A stretch of 31,995 bases of DNA from an uncultured Syntrophomonadaceae bacterium (GTDB lineage Bacteria > Bacillota > Syntrophomonadia > Syntrophomonadales > Syntrophomonadaceae), in assembly GCA_944391275.1 (NCBI GenBank), contig CALXSZ010000123.1:1-31995 (forward strand). The letters are read 5' to 3'. The notes beneath the pieces are model-generated. The model was not told the origin of the DNA. It saw only the letters and a list, made by a program, of their open reading frames with translations, and searched no databases. This document shows positions 7,103 through 14,581 of the stretch, one piece after another. Each line of letters begins with the position of its first letter. Position 1 is the first letter of the stretch. Position numbers and translations under genes: made by a program.

Positions 7103-9217
7103 ATGTTCAAATGGATCAAAAACACTGCTTCTGCTGAAAATCAAGAAAATTCTGTTCCTGTAGACTTGAATCCGGCGGCCTCCCCTCCTGTTCCAGAGAC
7201 GCCATCTTCGAACAACCCTTCCGGGGAATCCGTCCAACCGGCCGACGCGCCTTCCGAAGCGAACGCTCCCGAACATGTTCCGCTTCCGGTTCATCCGGAA
7301 CAAACCGCCCTGGAACAAATGTTGATCGCCGGAGACGCTTTTTTAGCCCGTTACGCGGCTTCTTCCGTTTTTGACGGATGCATCGAGGGAAAAACGCTCC
7401 TGCTCGACATCGAGGAAATCGAGCGTTCCCTGAAAGAATTTCACAGCAAAATGTTTTTCGTGGTCATCTTCGGCCCCTTAAAAGCCGGTAAATCTACCAT
7501 GGTCAATACGTTGGCGCACCGTTACGTCAGTCCCACCCGTTTGGGAAAGGAATGCACCTTGCGACCGACTAATGTGATCCAATCTGAAGAAACCAGCATT
7601 GAAGAAAATTTTATGCGAGACAATGCACAGGACCGCAATCAGGTGTTTCAGTTCGTAATCGATTATATTCGTCACATGAAAGATTGGGAAGACGTCTCCC
7701 CTTACGTTTACAAGGAAACCAGTATCCTGAACGAAACCAATATCGAAAACAAACTCTCCCATGTGGTGGACGTAGAACCGTTGATTACCGTCATTCGCGT
7801 TCCCGGTGGAAAATTTATCGACAGCACGACCGCGATCATTGACATGCCCGGTTTGGATGGCAATATCAGTAACCTGGAAACTTCCCCCGTTCACCATTGG
7901 GTACTGCGCCGGACGGATTTTTTGATTTTTATTCAATCCTCCATTTCCGCGATCAGCAAAACCACCAATCACTTTTTGGAACGTCTGCTGGTCGAAAGCA
8001 AAAATCCGCCCATCTGGTTGGTGCAAAACATCATTGACGGGAAATACTGGCGCTCGTTGGAGGAACGCGATGCGGAAGCGCTCCAGCAACTCTCCGAAAC
8101 CCGCGAAGAAATTATGCGGGAGCTGGATTTAAAAGAAATGTATTCCACCCCGATTAACCTTGGGATGGCCTTGGACGGCGTGATGAACCAAAATGAACAA
8201 CTCTTGAAAACTTCGCAGTTTGCCGCCTTCGAGGAACGGCTGTATACGGTTCTGCAAGATAAACGCATTCGAATTCAGGAGCGAAACAGCTTGCACGGTC
8301 TGCTCCGCGCCCTCCGCGCCGCGCGTCAGGAAGTTCGGCGCATCCAGGATGAAATAAAAACCCGCCAGCAGGAAATGAATAAACTTTCTTTACAATTGAC
8401 TCAAATGGAAACTCTTATTTCCAATCACGAACTTTTCAGTCCGGCGCATCCCCGTAAAACATTGGAACTTCAGCTGACGAATCTGCTTACGTCCGAAGAA
8501 GAAGGCCTAGGCCGCTTGATTGAAGATCGCACGGAAAAAACGCTTCTTTATTGCAACCGAGATATTACTGGGGAAGAGTTGGTGACCAATCTCATTGAAC
8601 TGGGGGAAACCATCCGCGAAAAGGGCAATCATTTGTATCTAAAAACCGACGGCGAATTTGGCGTTCGCATTGCGCAGCAAGTCAACGCCTACATCCAGCG
8701 CGCCGAACATTTGATGGAGGAGAGCCTAAAGGAATACCAGGAAAAAGCTGATGAACTGGCCGCCCCTTTAGGGGTCGCGTTTCACTGGCCGCTTCCGGAA
8801 GATTTGCCGCCTTTTGACTACACGTATTTGTCCCCGGTTATGGAGAAAGCCTTCCGGCTGGGGAAAAATCTTCCTTCAACCAAAAAAATGCTGCTCTTCG
8901 ATCGCCATTTTAACGGTCAGCAAGCCAAAATTTACATCCAAGGCGCCGCCGAAAGTATTCGGGAGCAACTGAAAGAGCAAGCGGAACGTTGGGTGGAAAC
9001 ACTCTTGGATCTGCATTTAAACGAAATCCGCAAACAGCGCAAACAAGCTCGTTTGTCCTTGATTGCAGAAAATCGGCAACGTTTCCAATTAAAGGCTGAA
9101 CAATACGAAAAGCAAGCGCAGCAAAGCCGGCAACTCTTGAACGCGCTAGAGCAGGACCTGGAACAAATGCAGTCCCTTGCACAAACCGCGCAGCAAACGA
9201 TGAAACAGGTAAAATAA
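7103..9217 (+). CDS. Dynamin-like GTPase (bacterial dynamin family)
   Basis: A 704-residue large GTPase. Residues 1-65 are Pro/Ala/Ser-rich and probably disordered. The G domain has a P-loop GPLKAGKS (124-131), a G2 candidate in CTLRPTNV (T156), and G3 DMPG (247-250); the usual G4 (N/T)KxD is not evident, VQNIIDGKYW (about 308-316) occupying that place, as is common in bacterial dynamin-like proteins. From about residue 390 the chain is rich in heptad-like Glu/Gln/Leu helices, ending in a long coiled coil (about 620-704). Dynamin-family proteins assemble on membranes and remodel or protect them. There is no transmembrane segment here; the next gene, one base away, encodes a membrane protein that could be its anchor. 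The ATG at 7103 has only a weak GGATGG site. Confidence 0.8.
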   Translation: MFKWIKNTASAENQENSVPVDLNPAASPPVPETPSSNNPSGESVQPADAPSEANAPEHVPLPVHPEQTALEQMLIAGDAFLARYAASSVFDGCIEGKTLLLDIEEIERSLKEFHSKMFFVVIFGPLKAGKSTMVNTLAHRYVSPTRLGKECTLRPTNVIQSEETSIEENFMRDNAQDRNQVFQFVIDYIRHMKDWEDVSPYVYKETSILNETNIENKLSHVVDVEPLITVIRVPGGKFIDSTTAIIDMPGLDGNISNLETSPVHHWVLRRTDFLIFIQSSISAISKTTNHFLERLLVESKNPPIWLVQNIIDGKYWRSLEERDAEALQQLSETREEIMRELDLKEMYSTPINLGMALDGVMNQNEQLLKTSQFAAFEERLYTVLQDKRIRIQERNSLHGLLRALRAARQEVRRIQDEIKTRQQEMNKLSLQLTQMETLISNHELFSPAHPRKTLELQLTNLLTSEEEGLGRLIEDRTEKTLLYCNRDITGEELVTNLIELGETIREKGNHLYLKTDGEFGVRIAQQVNAYIQRAEHLMEESLKEYQEKADELAAPLGVAFHWPLPEDLPPFDYTYLSPVMEKAFRLGKNLPSTKKMLLFDRHFNGQQAKIYIQGAAESIREQLKEQAERWVETLLDLHLNEIRKQRKQARLSLIAENRQRFQLKAEQYEKQAQQSRQLLNALEQDLEQMQSLAQTAQQTMKQVK

Positions 9218-9218
9218 A

Positions 9219-10136
9219 ATGAAATCCCTAAAAACGCATGTTACAAGCACAAAAATCAAATGTATCGTCCTGGGTGTTTTACTCTTTGTCGTTTTACTTC
9301 TTTTCGGGAACGTCCTGATCATTGGCGAACGCCTGCAAAGCCTTCATCCGGTTATCGGTTGGATTTTCTATCTCTTGATCCTGCTCGGGTTCGGCTGGCT
9401 GATCCTTTCCCCTCTGTGGGATTATCTCCATCTGCCCAGCTTTCCCGCCTCCGTGATCACCGACAGCGACGCTTCGCCGGACTATAGGGTTTGTCAGCGC
9501 ATCGCCCGAGGGCTTGTTTGCTCGGAGGCGCTTTCCTTCGATCAGCAGCTCCAATTACGTGCAGCGTTGGAACAAAAAAGCGATCTGCTGCCATTACTGC
9601 AAGAAGCGTTTCAAGGCCCGGTTCAACAAGCGCTGGACCAAACCGCCTACCGCACAGCCCAAGGCGTTTTTGTGGCTTGCGCCGTCTCCCAAAACACTCA
9701 ATTAGACGCGCTTATCGTCCTTGCCAGTAATATAAAACTCATTCAGCGGCTGATCCGCCTAACCGGTTACCGGCCTTCCTGGTTAAAAATTGGAAAGCTG
9801 TACCTCAATATTTTTTTAACCGCCCTCCTGGTTGAAGCCATTGAAGAGGCGGACTTGGATGATTTTTTAGCTTCTTTTCAAACAACGCCTTCCATCCCCG
9901 GATTAAACATTGCCGTTCAATCCCTTCTGCATGGGACAGGATGCGCGTTCTTTACTCTGCGAATTGGATTCATTACCCAAAAATATCTTTATCAGTCATC
10001 CGCCCATCGCAATTCAAATCAGATTCGTCGCCAAGCTTTTCAAAAGGCTTTGCCGATTCTACGAAAATTAGTGACAGAAAATCTGACCCGTTTTCCACAA
10101 GAAGTGAAAACTTGGCTTTCGAGGTACGGATTCTAA
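9219..10136 (+). CDS. DUF697-like membrane protein paired with the dynamin-like GTPase
   Basis: A 305-residue protein with two adjacent N-terminal membrane helices (about residues 13-33 and 43-64) followed by a soluble, mostly helical part. The later stretch (LVEAIEEADLDDF, IPGLNIAVQSLLHGTGCAFFTLRIGFITQKYL) resembles DUF697/YcjF-type domains, which typically accompany GTPases of the YcjX or dynamin-like kind; this is recognition of a pattern, not a search result. Its ATG lies 1 bp after the stop of the GTPase gene, with the ribosome site (CAGGTAA) inside that gene, so translation is coupled. It probably recruits the GTPase to the cytoplasmic membrane (inference). The gene ends 29 bp before the tRNA promoter and I see no strong terminator after it. 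Confidence 0.65.
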   Translation: MKSLKTHVTSTKIKCIVLGVLLFVVLLLFGNVLIIGERLQSLHPVIGWIFYLLILLGFGWLILSPLWDYLHLPSFPASVITDSDASPDYRVCQRIARGLVCSEALSFDQQLQLRAALEQKSDLLPLLQEAFQGPVQQALDQTAYRTAQGVFVACAVSQNTQLDALIVLASNIKLIQRLIRLTGYRPSWLKIGKLYLNIFLTALLVEAIEEADLDDFLASFQTTPSIPGLNIAVQSLLHGTGCAFFTLRIGFITQKYLYQSSAHRNSNQIRRQAFQKALPILRKLVTENLTRFPQEVKTWLSRYGF

Positions 10137-10164
10137 CCGCCTGAAAAAATTCATCCTAAAATTC

Positions 10165-10193
10165 TTGACAAATTTTTGTTTCACCATTATACT
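10165..10193 (+). promoter_or_regulatory. Promoter of the tRNA cluster
   Basis: TTGACA (10165-10170), 17-bp spacer, TATACT (10188-10193): near-consensus sigma-A promoter about 40 bp before the first tRNA. Confidence 0.85.
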
Positions 10194-10233
10194 AATTAGT
10201 GCGTGACAATCGAAGGTACCCTTGCGAATGCGT

Positions 10234-10323
10234 GGAGGGGTGTCAGAGCGGTTGAATGAGGCGGTCTTGAAAACCGTTGAACTCGTGAGGGTTCCGTGGG
10301 TTCGAATCCCACCTCCTCCGCCA
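10234..10323 (+). tRNA. tRNA-Ser (anticodon UGA)
   Basis: Acceptor GGAGGGG pairs with CTCCTCC, CCA encoded. Anticodon loop CTTGAAA gives UGA; T-arm GTGGG-TTCGAAT-CCCAC; long variable arm as expected for serine. Confidence 0.95.
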
Positions 10324-10344
10324 GAAAGATTCGATATAATTTGT

Positions 10345-10438
10345 GGAGAGATGGCCGAGTCGGCTGAAGGCGCTCGCCTGCTAAGCGAGTAAGCGGAGAA
10401 AATCTGCTTCGAGGGTTCGAATCCCTCTCTCTCCGCCA
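10345..10438 (+). tRNA. tRNA-Ser (anticodon GCU)
   Basis: Acceptor GGAGAGA / TCTCTCC with encoded CCA. Anticodon stem CTCGC/GCGAG, loop CTGCTAA gives GCU; long variable arm. Confidence 0.95.
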
Positions 10439-10461
10439 GAAAAAGATTGTCATTTTTTTGT

Positions 10462-10538
10462 GCGCCCGTAGCTCAGTTGGATAGAGAGACAGGCTACGAA
10501 CCTGGAGGTCGGGGGTTCGAATCCCTCCGGGCGCACCA
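10462..10538 (+). tRNA. tRNA-Arg (anticodon ACG)
   Basis: 77 nt with CCA encoded; acceptor GCGCCCG / CGGGCGC. Loop CTACGAA gives anticodon ACG, whose A34 is the substrate of TadA. Two oddities: position 25 is A opposite G10, and A27 faces G43, so one pair in the D stem and one in the anticodon stem are mismatched. Confidence 0.93.
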
Positions 10539-10575
10539 TCTTAAAAGGGAGTTCAGTAAAAACCGTTTGCGGAAT

Positions 10576-10652
10576 GCGCCCGTAGCTCAGGTGGATAGAG
10601 CAACGGTTTCCTAAACCGTGTGCCGGGGGTTCGAGTCCCTTCGGGCGCACCA
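10576..10652 (+). tRNA. tRNA-Arg (anticodon CCU)
   Basis: 77 nt with CCA encoded; acceptor arm identical to the preceding Arg tRNA. Anticodon stem ACGGT/ACCGT, loop TTCCTAA gives CCU. Confidence 0.95.
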
Positions 10653-10675
10653 GTTTTAAAGCTGTAGGAGATCGA

Positions 10676-11188
10676 ATGAAAGTTAATCCTTTCGATGACG
10701 CATATATGAAACTGGCTTTAGAAGAAGCTCAAAAAGCCTTCCAAGCTGGAGAAATCCCTGTAGGAGCAATTGTTGTTCGTAATGGACAAGTGATTGCTCA
10801 AGCGCATAATGAAAAAGAAAAACGGCAAGATGCAACGGCCCATGCAGAGATGTTAGCATAGCAGCAAGCTTGTAAAAAAATCGATAATTGGCGTCTGGAA
10901 GATTCCACTTTATATTGCACATTAGAGCCGTGTCCAATGTGTGCGGGAGCTATGCTGAATACGCGGATTGCGCGTTTAGTATTTGCTGTGCGAGATGAAA
11001 AATCCGGAGCAGGAGGAAGCGTGATTGATATGCTTCGCTACCCGGGATTAAATCATCAAGTACAAGTGGAATTTGGTGTACGGGAAAAAGAATCCGCTGC
11101 TTTATTGCAGTTATTTTTTGCCGATTTAAGGAGAGATGGCCGAGCTGGCCGAAGGCGCTCGACTCGAAATCGAGTAGACGGCGAATAA
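10676..11188 (+). pseudogene. tadA: tRNA-specific adenosine deaminase TadA with in-frame amber stop
   Basis: TadA deaminates A34 of tRNA-Arg(ACG) to inosine. The frame opens at ATG 10676 behind TAGGAG and reads PVGAIVV, then the zinc/catalytic motif HAEM; TAG at 10859-10861 follows after HAEMLA. In the same frame, translation resumes QQACKKIDNWRLEDSTLYC and carries the second zinc motif PCPMCAGA, continuing to the expected C-terminus FFADLRR. So one codon breaks an otherwise well-conserved protein, and neither half holds a complete active site. The frame then runs into the tRNA-Ser(CGA) gene and stops only at 11186-11188, so the last ~19 residues are encoded by tRNA sequence. TadA is normally essential, so either another copy exists, the TAG is suppressed, or it is an error in the sequence. 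metG and atpD end in TAG, so TAG is a normal stop in this genome. Confidence 0.85.
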
Positions 11189-11223
11189 CCGTCTCATGGG
11201 TTCGAATCCCATTCTCTCCGCCA
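11130..11223 (+). tRNA. tRNA-Ser (anticodon CGA)
   Basis: Acceptor GGAGAGA / TCTCTCC, CCA encoded; anticodon stem CTCGA/TCGAG, loop CTCGAAA gives CGA. Its first 59 nt overlap the open frame of tadA. Confidence 0.94.
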
Positions 11224-11270
11224 GGAGAGCAGTAGGAAAACAAAAAACCTTTCACATAAATATTTTATAC

Positions 11271-11364
11271 GGAGAGATGTCCGAGCTGGCTGAAGGAGCA
11301 CGATTGGAAATCGTGTAAGTGGTGAAGAGCTGCTTCATGGGTTCGAATCCCATTCTCTCCGCCA
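11271..11364 (+). tRNA. tRNA-Ser (anticodon GGA)
   Basis: Acceptor GGAGAGA with encoded CCA; anticodon stem CACGA/TCGTG, loop TTGGAAA gives GGA; long variable arm. Last tRNA of the cluster. Confidence 0.95.
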
Positions 11365-11373
11365 TAAGGAAAT

Positions 11374-11407
11374 AAAACCTGATTGAGCATTCAATCAGGT
11401 TTTTTGT
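11374..11407 (+). terminator. Terminator of the tRNA cluster
   Basis: AAAACCTGATTGA (11374-11386) pairs with TCAATCAGGTTTT (11391-11403) around GCAT, continuing into a T run. It closes the tRNA transcript. Confidence 0.9.
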
Positions 11408-12057
11408 TTATGAAAAGGAATTCCTGTTTGATCTCTGTATTAAAAAGTTTTATCATAAAATCCACTGCTTTTTTAGGGGGTTCTTCCGTAAATCTAATCA
11501 CAAAAATCAAACAAATCTTTCGGTTTAATATCTAACACCTCGCAAAGTTTAAAAATCACATCAAATGACACGCCCACATTTCCCAATTCAATTACACGAA
11601 TGTGGTTTCGGTCAATGTTAGCCAATTCGACTAGCTGTATTTGCTTTAATTTTCTACACTTCCGGGAACAACCAAATCTTTCATATAAAACGTTTATATT
11701 CTGGTTTCATCTATAGCACCCTAAATTTTAAGTGTAATAAAGGCGTCAATTGGATTGTTAAATCTTGTGTAGTCTTCTCTATAATGTTTTTAGACATCAA
11801 ACATTCTGTTAAAAAAAATCTTGTTGAACCATTCTGTTGTCCTGTTGTCGATCATTCATCGAGTATTCTAGACGTTTCGGTAATGATAAATCCTTATGAA
11901 AGGAGTATTATTTCGATAGTATTTTTATCTTAGTCCATCCTGTTCTCGCTCGTAATAATCGTCTTTGCTTTTGCAGTACGTTAAAACTTGCAATGCTCAA
12001 AAAAAGCGAAAGTTTCTTAATCCCTCCGCTTTTTCCTTTTTTAATAACTTGCATCCT
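11408..12057. other. Gene-poor stretch with decayed coding remnants
   Basis: About 650 bp without an intact gene. It contains the broken XRE regulator at 11494-11710 and, upstream of it on the minus strand (about 11735-11862), a reading frame with one internal TAA whose last residues are DYTRFNNPIDAFITLKI; I do not recognise this one. 11863-12057 shows nothing I can name. Confidence 0.5.
11494..11710 (-). pseudogene. XRE-family helix-turn-helix regulator, broken
   Basis: On the minus strand a frame ending at TAG (11494-11496) translates to a helix-turn-helix of the Cro/CI type: RKCRKLKQIQLVELANIDRN, then HIRVIELGNVGVSFDVIF and KLCEVLDIKPKDLFDF, which matches the usual recognition helix and the closing L-x-x-LF pattern. 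No usable start lies in this frame; an in-frame TGA is found shortly before. An ATG at 11708-11710 opens a different frame (MKPEYKRFI, then stop), so a frameshift near 11682 seems to have broken the gene. The first helix is also altered, with IQLVELA where S-Q-x-x-LA is usual. It is probably a leftover of a mobile or phage-like segment next to the tRNA genes (inference). Confidence 0.6.
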
Positions 12058-12459
12058 TCACATTTTCCTACGCTTTGGCATATCCCTCTTTTCCGGCGGT
12101 TCAACCTGTTTTGCCTTCTCTTCCCGCATTTGTTTCATCGCTAGCGCTTTTTTCTGCAAAAATCCTAACGCCACATATAATGCTACCGCAAACACCAAAG
12201 TTGTTAAAAATATTAAGATAGCAAAGACGCCAAACAAAAACTGCGCAGATTGATCACGAAAGAGAATAAATAAAAGTAAGCCGCCCAACAAAAGAAAGAG
12301 CATCGTTCCTAAAATGACGCCCATCATACATCGCTGTGCTGCCTGAGAAGCAAAATTATCCTTCGGCTTTTGTCTTTCTTCAATTTCTTGATGCTGTTTC
12401 TTTACATTTTTTTCAAATGGATTAATCAAATTCCAATTTAATTGGCGCAGTTTTTTCAC
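12058..12459 (-). CDS. Small two-helix membrane protein, unknown function
   Basis: 133 residues from a GTG start at 12457-12459, chosen because AAGGAGA lies 5-6 bp before it; a longer version from ATG 12546 has no ribosome site. Residues 1-45 are basic and polar (KKLRQLNWNLINPFEKN, then a Glu/Lys/Gln-rich helix). Two membrane helices follow, about residues 46-66 (MMGVILGTMLFLLLGGLLLFIL) and 74-100 (FLFGVFAILIFLTTLVFAVALYVAL), then a basic tail rich in Lys, Arg and Pro. I recognise no family. It lies downstream of the ATP synthase terminator on the same strand and appears to be a separate transcript. Confidence 0.6.
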   Translation of the reverse strand: MKKLRQLNWNLINPFEKNVKKQHQEIEERQKPKDNFASQAAQRCMMGVILGTMLFLLLGGLLLFILFRDQSAQFLFGVFAILIFLTTLVFAVALYVALGFLQKKALAMKQMREEKAKQVEPPEKRDMPKRRKM

Positions 12460-12577
12460 TCTGTTCTCCTTTTCTGAGAAAAAATTCTCCACACAGGAAT
12501 ACTTTAATGAACTTCTGTTTTCCATTTGTATGTAAAATATGTACACAAAGTTCTTATAAAAAATTCGTTCAATATTT

Positions 12578-12614
12578 TTAAAAAAGCTGCCTTAAGAAAA
12601 TCTTAAGGCAGCTT
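12578..12614 (-). terminator. Terminator of the atp operon
   Basis: AAGCTGCCTTAAGA (12584-12597) and TCTTAAGGCAGCTT (12601-12614) form a 14-bp stem with a 3-nt loop; on the minus strand it is followed by a T run (12578-12585). It lies 43 bp after the atpC stop. Confidence 0.9.
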
Positions 12615-12657
12615 GAGAATTTTTAAAATCCCTTTTTGAATGCCTATCCAATAAATT

Positions 12658-13134
12658 CTATTGATCAATCGGCGCATTCGCGGCTTTCAGACGGGAAATT
12701 GCTCGTCTCATAGATTTTTCCGCGCGTATACGGTTAAATAAATTCAACTCCTGACCGGCTTCCATACTGATCGAAGCAACCGCAGACGCTTCAATATACT
12801 GACTCTTTCTTTGAAGCCGTTCCCTTGCACGACGTAAAGACTCGCTCGCCCGTTTTACGTCAATCTCAGTTCCTCTTTCAGCCGTTTCAGCCAATACACG
12901 CGCTTCGTTATGGGCAACCTTGAGAAAGCCTCCGCTGATAGCCAATTTGTGTTCGGTCCCCTGTAAATCCCGGTAACGAACAACGCCACTGTCCAGTTCC
13001 GCAATTAAAGGACTATGGTTGGCTAATATACCAACCTCTCCCTCTGGTTCCGGCAGAACAACGCTGAGCACTTCTTCGTGCATGAAAATCTTTTCCGGGG
13101 TTACAATTTCCAGCAAAAATGGCTTATCATACAT
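12658..13134 (-). CDS. atpC: ATP synthase epsilon subunit
   Basis: The F1 epsilon subunit, part of the central stalk and a regulator of ATP hydrolysis. 158 residues, somewhat longer than the usual 130-140. The N-terminal beta-sandwich is clear (FLLEIVTPEKIF, EGEVGILANHSPLIAEL, SGGFLKV), followed by the C-terminal two-helix hairpin (about residues 88-158: KRASESLRRARERLQ, then IRAEKSMRRAISRLK). The extra length lies between and after these helices. The ATG at 13134 is 3 bp after the atpD stop, with GGGGGCG before it. Last gene of the operon. Confidence 0.95.
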   Translation of the reverse strand: MYDKPFLLEIVTPEKIFMHEEVLSVVLPEPEGEVGILANHSPLIAELDSGVVRYRDLQGTEHKLAISGGFLKVAHNEARVLAETAERGTEIDVKRASESLRRARERLQRKSQYIEASAVASISMEAGQELNLFNRIRAEKSMRRAISRLKAANAPIDQ

Positions 13135-13137
13135 AGA

Positions 13138-14565
13138 CTACGCCCCCAATTTAGCTGCTTTTGCGATAACGGTTTCAATATTTCCAACCAAGTTAAACGC
13201 ATCTTCCGGTAAAGAATCATGTTTGCCTTCCAAAACTTCAATGAAAGAATCAATCGTTTCAGAAACCGGCACATAAAGTCCGGGGTTCCCTGTAAACTGT
13301 TCCGCAACATGGAACGGTTGGGACAAATAACGTTGAACTCTTCTTGCCCGGCCGACAATAATCTTATCCTCGTCGCTCAACTCATCCATCCCTAAGATGG
13401 CAATGATATCCTGCAATTCTTTATATCTTTGCAAAATCTTTTGAACGCCGCGAGCCGTTTGATAGTGTTTGTCCCCAATCACTTGCGGGTCCAAAATACG
13501 AGAGGTCGAATCCAACGGATCAACCGCCGGATAAATACCCAATTCAGAGATCGGGCGAGACAATACCGTCGTCGCGTCCAAATGCGCAAACGTTGTCGCC
13601 GGAGCCGGGTCCGTTAAATCGTCAGCCGGAACATAGACCGCCTGCGCAGAGGTAATAGACCCGCGCGCCGTGGTGGTAATTCTTTCCTGCAAAAGTCCCA
13701 TATCCGTGGCTAAGGTCGGTTGATATCCTACAGCCGAAGGCATACGGCCCAATAAAGCGGATACTTCGTTACCGGCCTGTGCAAAACGGAAAATGTTATC
13801 AATAAATAACAGTACGTCTTGTCCGCCTACATCACGGAAATATTCCGCTACGGTCAACCCTGTCAACGCGACTCTTAAACGGGCTCCCGGCGGTTCGTTC
13901 ATCTGACCGTAAATCAAAGCGGTTTTGTTGATAACGCCGGATTCAATCATTTCATTATAGAGATCGTTTCCTTCGCGGGTCCGTTCACCAACGCCCGTAA
14001 ATACGGAATATCCACCATGCTCGTAAGCAATATTACGGATTAATTCCATAATTAGAACGGTCTTCCCAACGCCTGCGCCACCGAACAGCCCAATTTTTCC
14101 ACCTTTCGCATACGGACAAATCAAGTCGGTTACTTTTATGCCCGTTTCCAACATCGTCGCAGAAGGCGCCTGTTCGGTCAAAGCAGGAGCAGGCCGATGA
14201 ATCGGCCAATAGTCCGCCGCATCAACCGGACCTTTTTCATCTACCGGATTTCCTAATACACTTAGGATACGGCCCAGACACCCATCGCCAACCGGTACTC
14301 GAATTGGCGCGCCGGTATTAACGGCTTTCATGCCGCGCATAAGTCCTTCCGTCGGTTGTAAAGCAACGCAGCGCGCCGTATTATTTCCCAATAATTGCAT
14401 GGTTTCCAGAACAATATCCAGATTTCCACCCTGTTTGTCCTTGTCCTGGTCGCTGCTCTTAATCGTAATAGCGTTCATTATATCCGGTAACTCGTTCGGT
14501 TGGAAGCGGATGTCAACAACCGCGCCCACAACCTGCGTTACAATTCCATATGTGACGTTCGCCAT
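13138..14565 (-). CDS. atpD: ATP synthase beta subunit (catalytic)
   Basis: 475 residues, normal length. The catalytic F1 subunit, with Walker A GGAGVGKT (about 157-164), the VGERTREGND catalytic-Glu segment, Walker B VLLFIDNIFR and the conserved ALLGRMPSAVGYQPTL. It forms the catalytic sites at the alpha-beta interfaces. The ATG at 14565 follows GGAGG, 16 bp after atpG; the gene ends in TAG. Confidence 0.98.
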   Translation of the reverse strand: MANVTYGIVTQVVGAVVDIRFQPNELPDIMNAITIKSSDQDKDKQGGNLDIVLETMQLLGNNTARCVALQPTEGLMRGMKAVNTGAPIRVPVGDGCLGRILSVLGNPVDEKGPVDAADYWPIHRPAPALTEQAPSATMLETGIKVTDLICPYAKGGKIGLFGGAGVGKTVLIMELIRNIAYEHGGYSVFTGVGERTREGNDLYNEMIESGVINKTALIYGQMNEPPGARLRVALTGLTVAEYFRDVGGQDVLLFIDNIFRFAQAGNEVSALLGRMPSAVGYQPTLATDMGLLQERITTTARGSITSAQAVYVPADDLTDPAPATTFAHLDATTVLSRPISELGIYPAVDPLDSTSRILDPQVIGDKHYQTARGVQKILQRYKELQDIIAILGMDELSDEDKIIVGRARRVQRYLSQPFHVAEQFTGNPGLYVPVSETIDSFIEVLEGKHDSLPEDAFNLVGNIETVIAKAAKLGA

Positions 14566-14581
14566 CCTCTAAGTTCCTCCT

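Noticed and set aside
7478..8089. 203-codon minus-strand frame inside the dynamin-like gene
   Set aside because: Antisense to the GTPase domain, whose motifs are clear; no ribosome site or recognisable domain.
10859..10861. Pyrrolysine or reassigned TAG in tadA
   Set aside because: metG and atpD end at TAG with proper family lengths, and TadA has no reason to need a special residue there; stop mutation or error is simpler.
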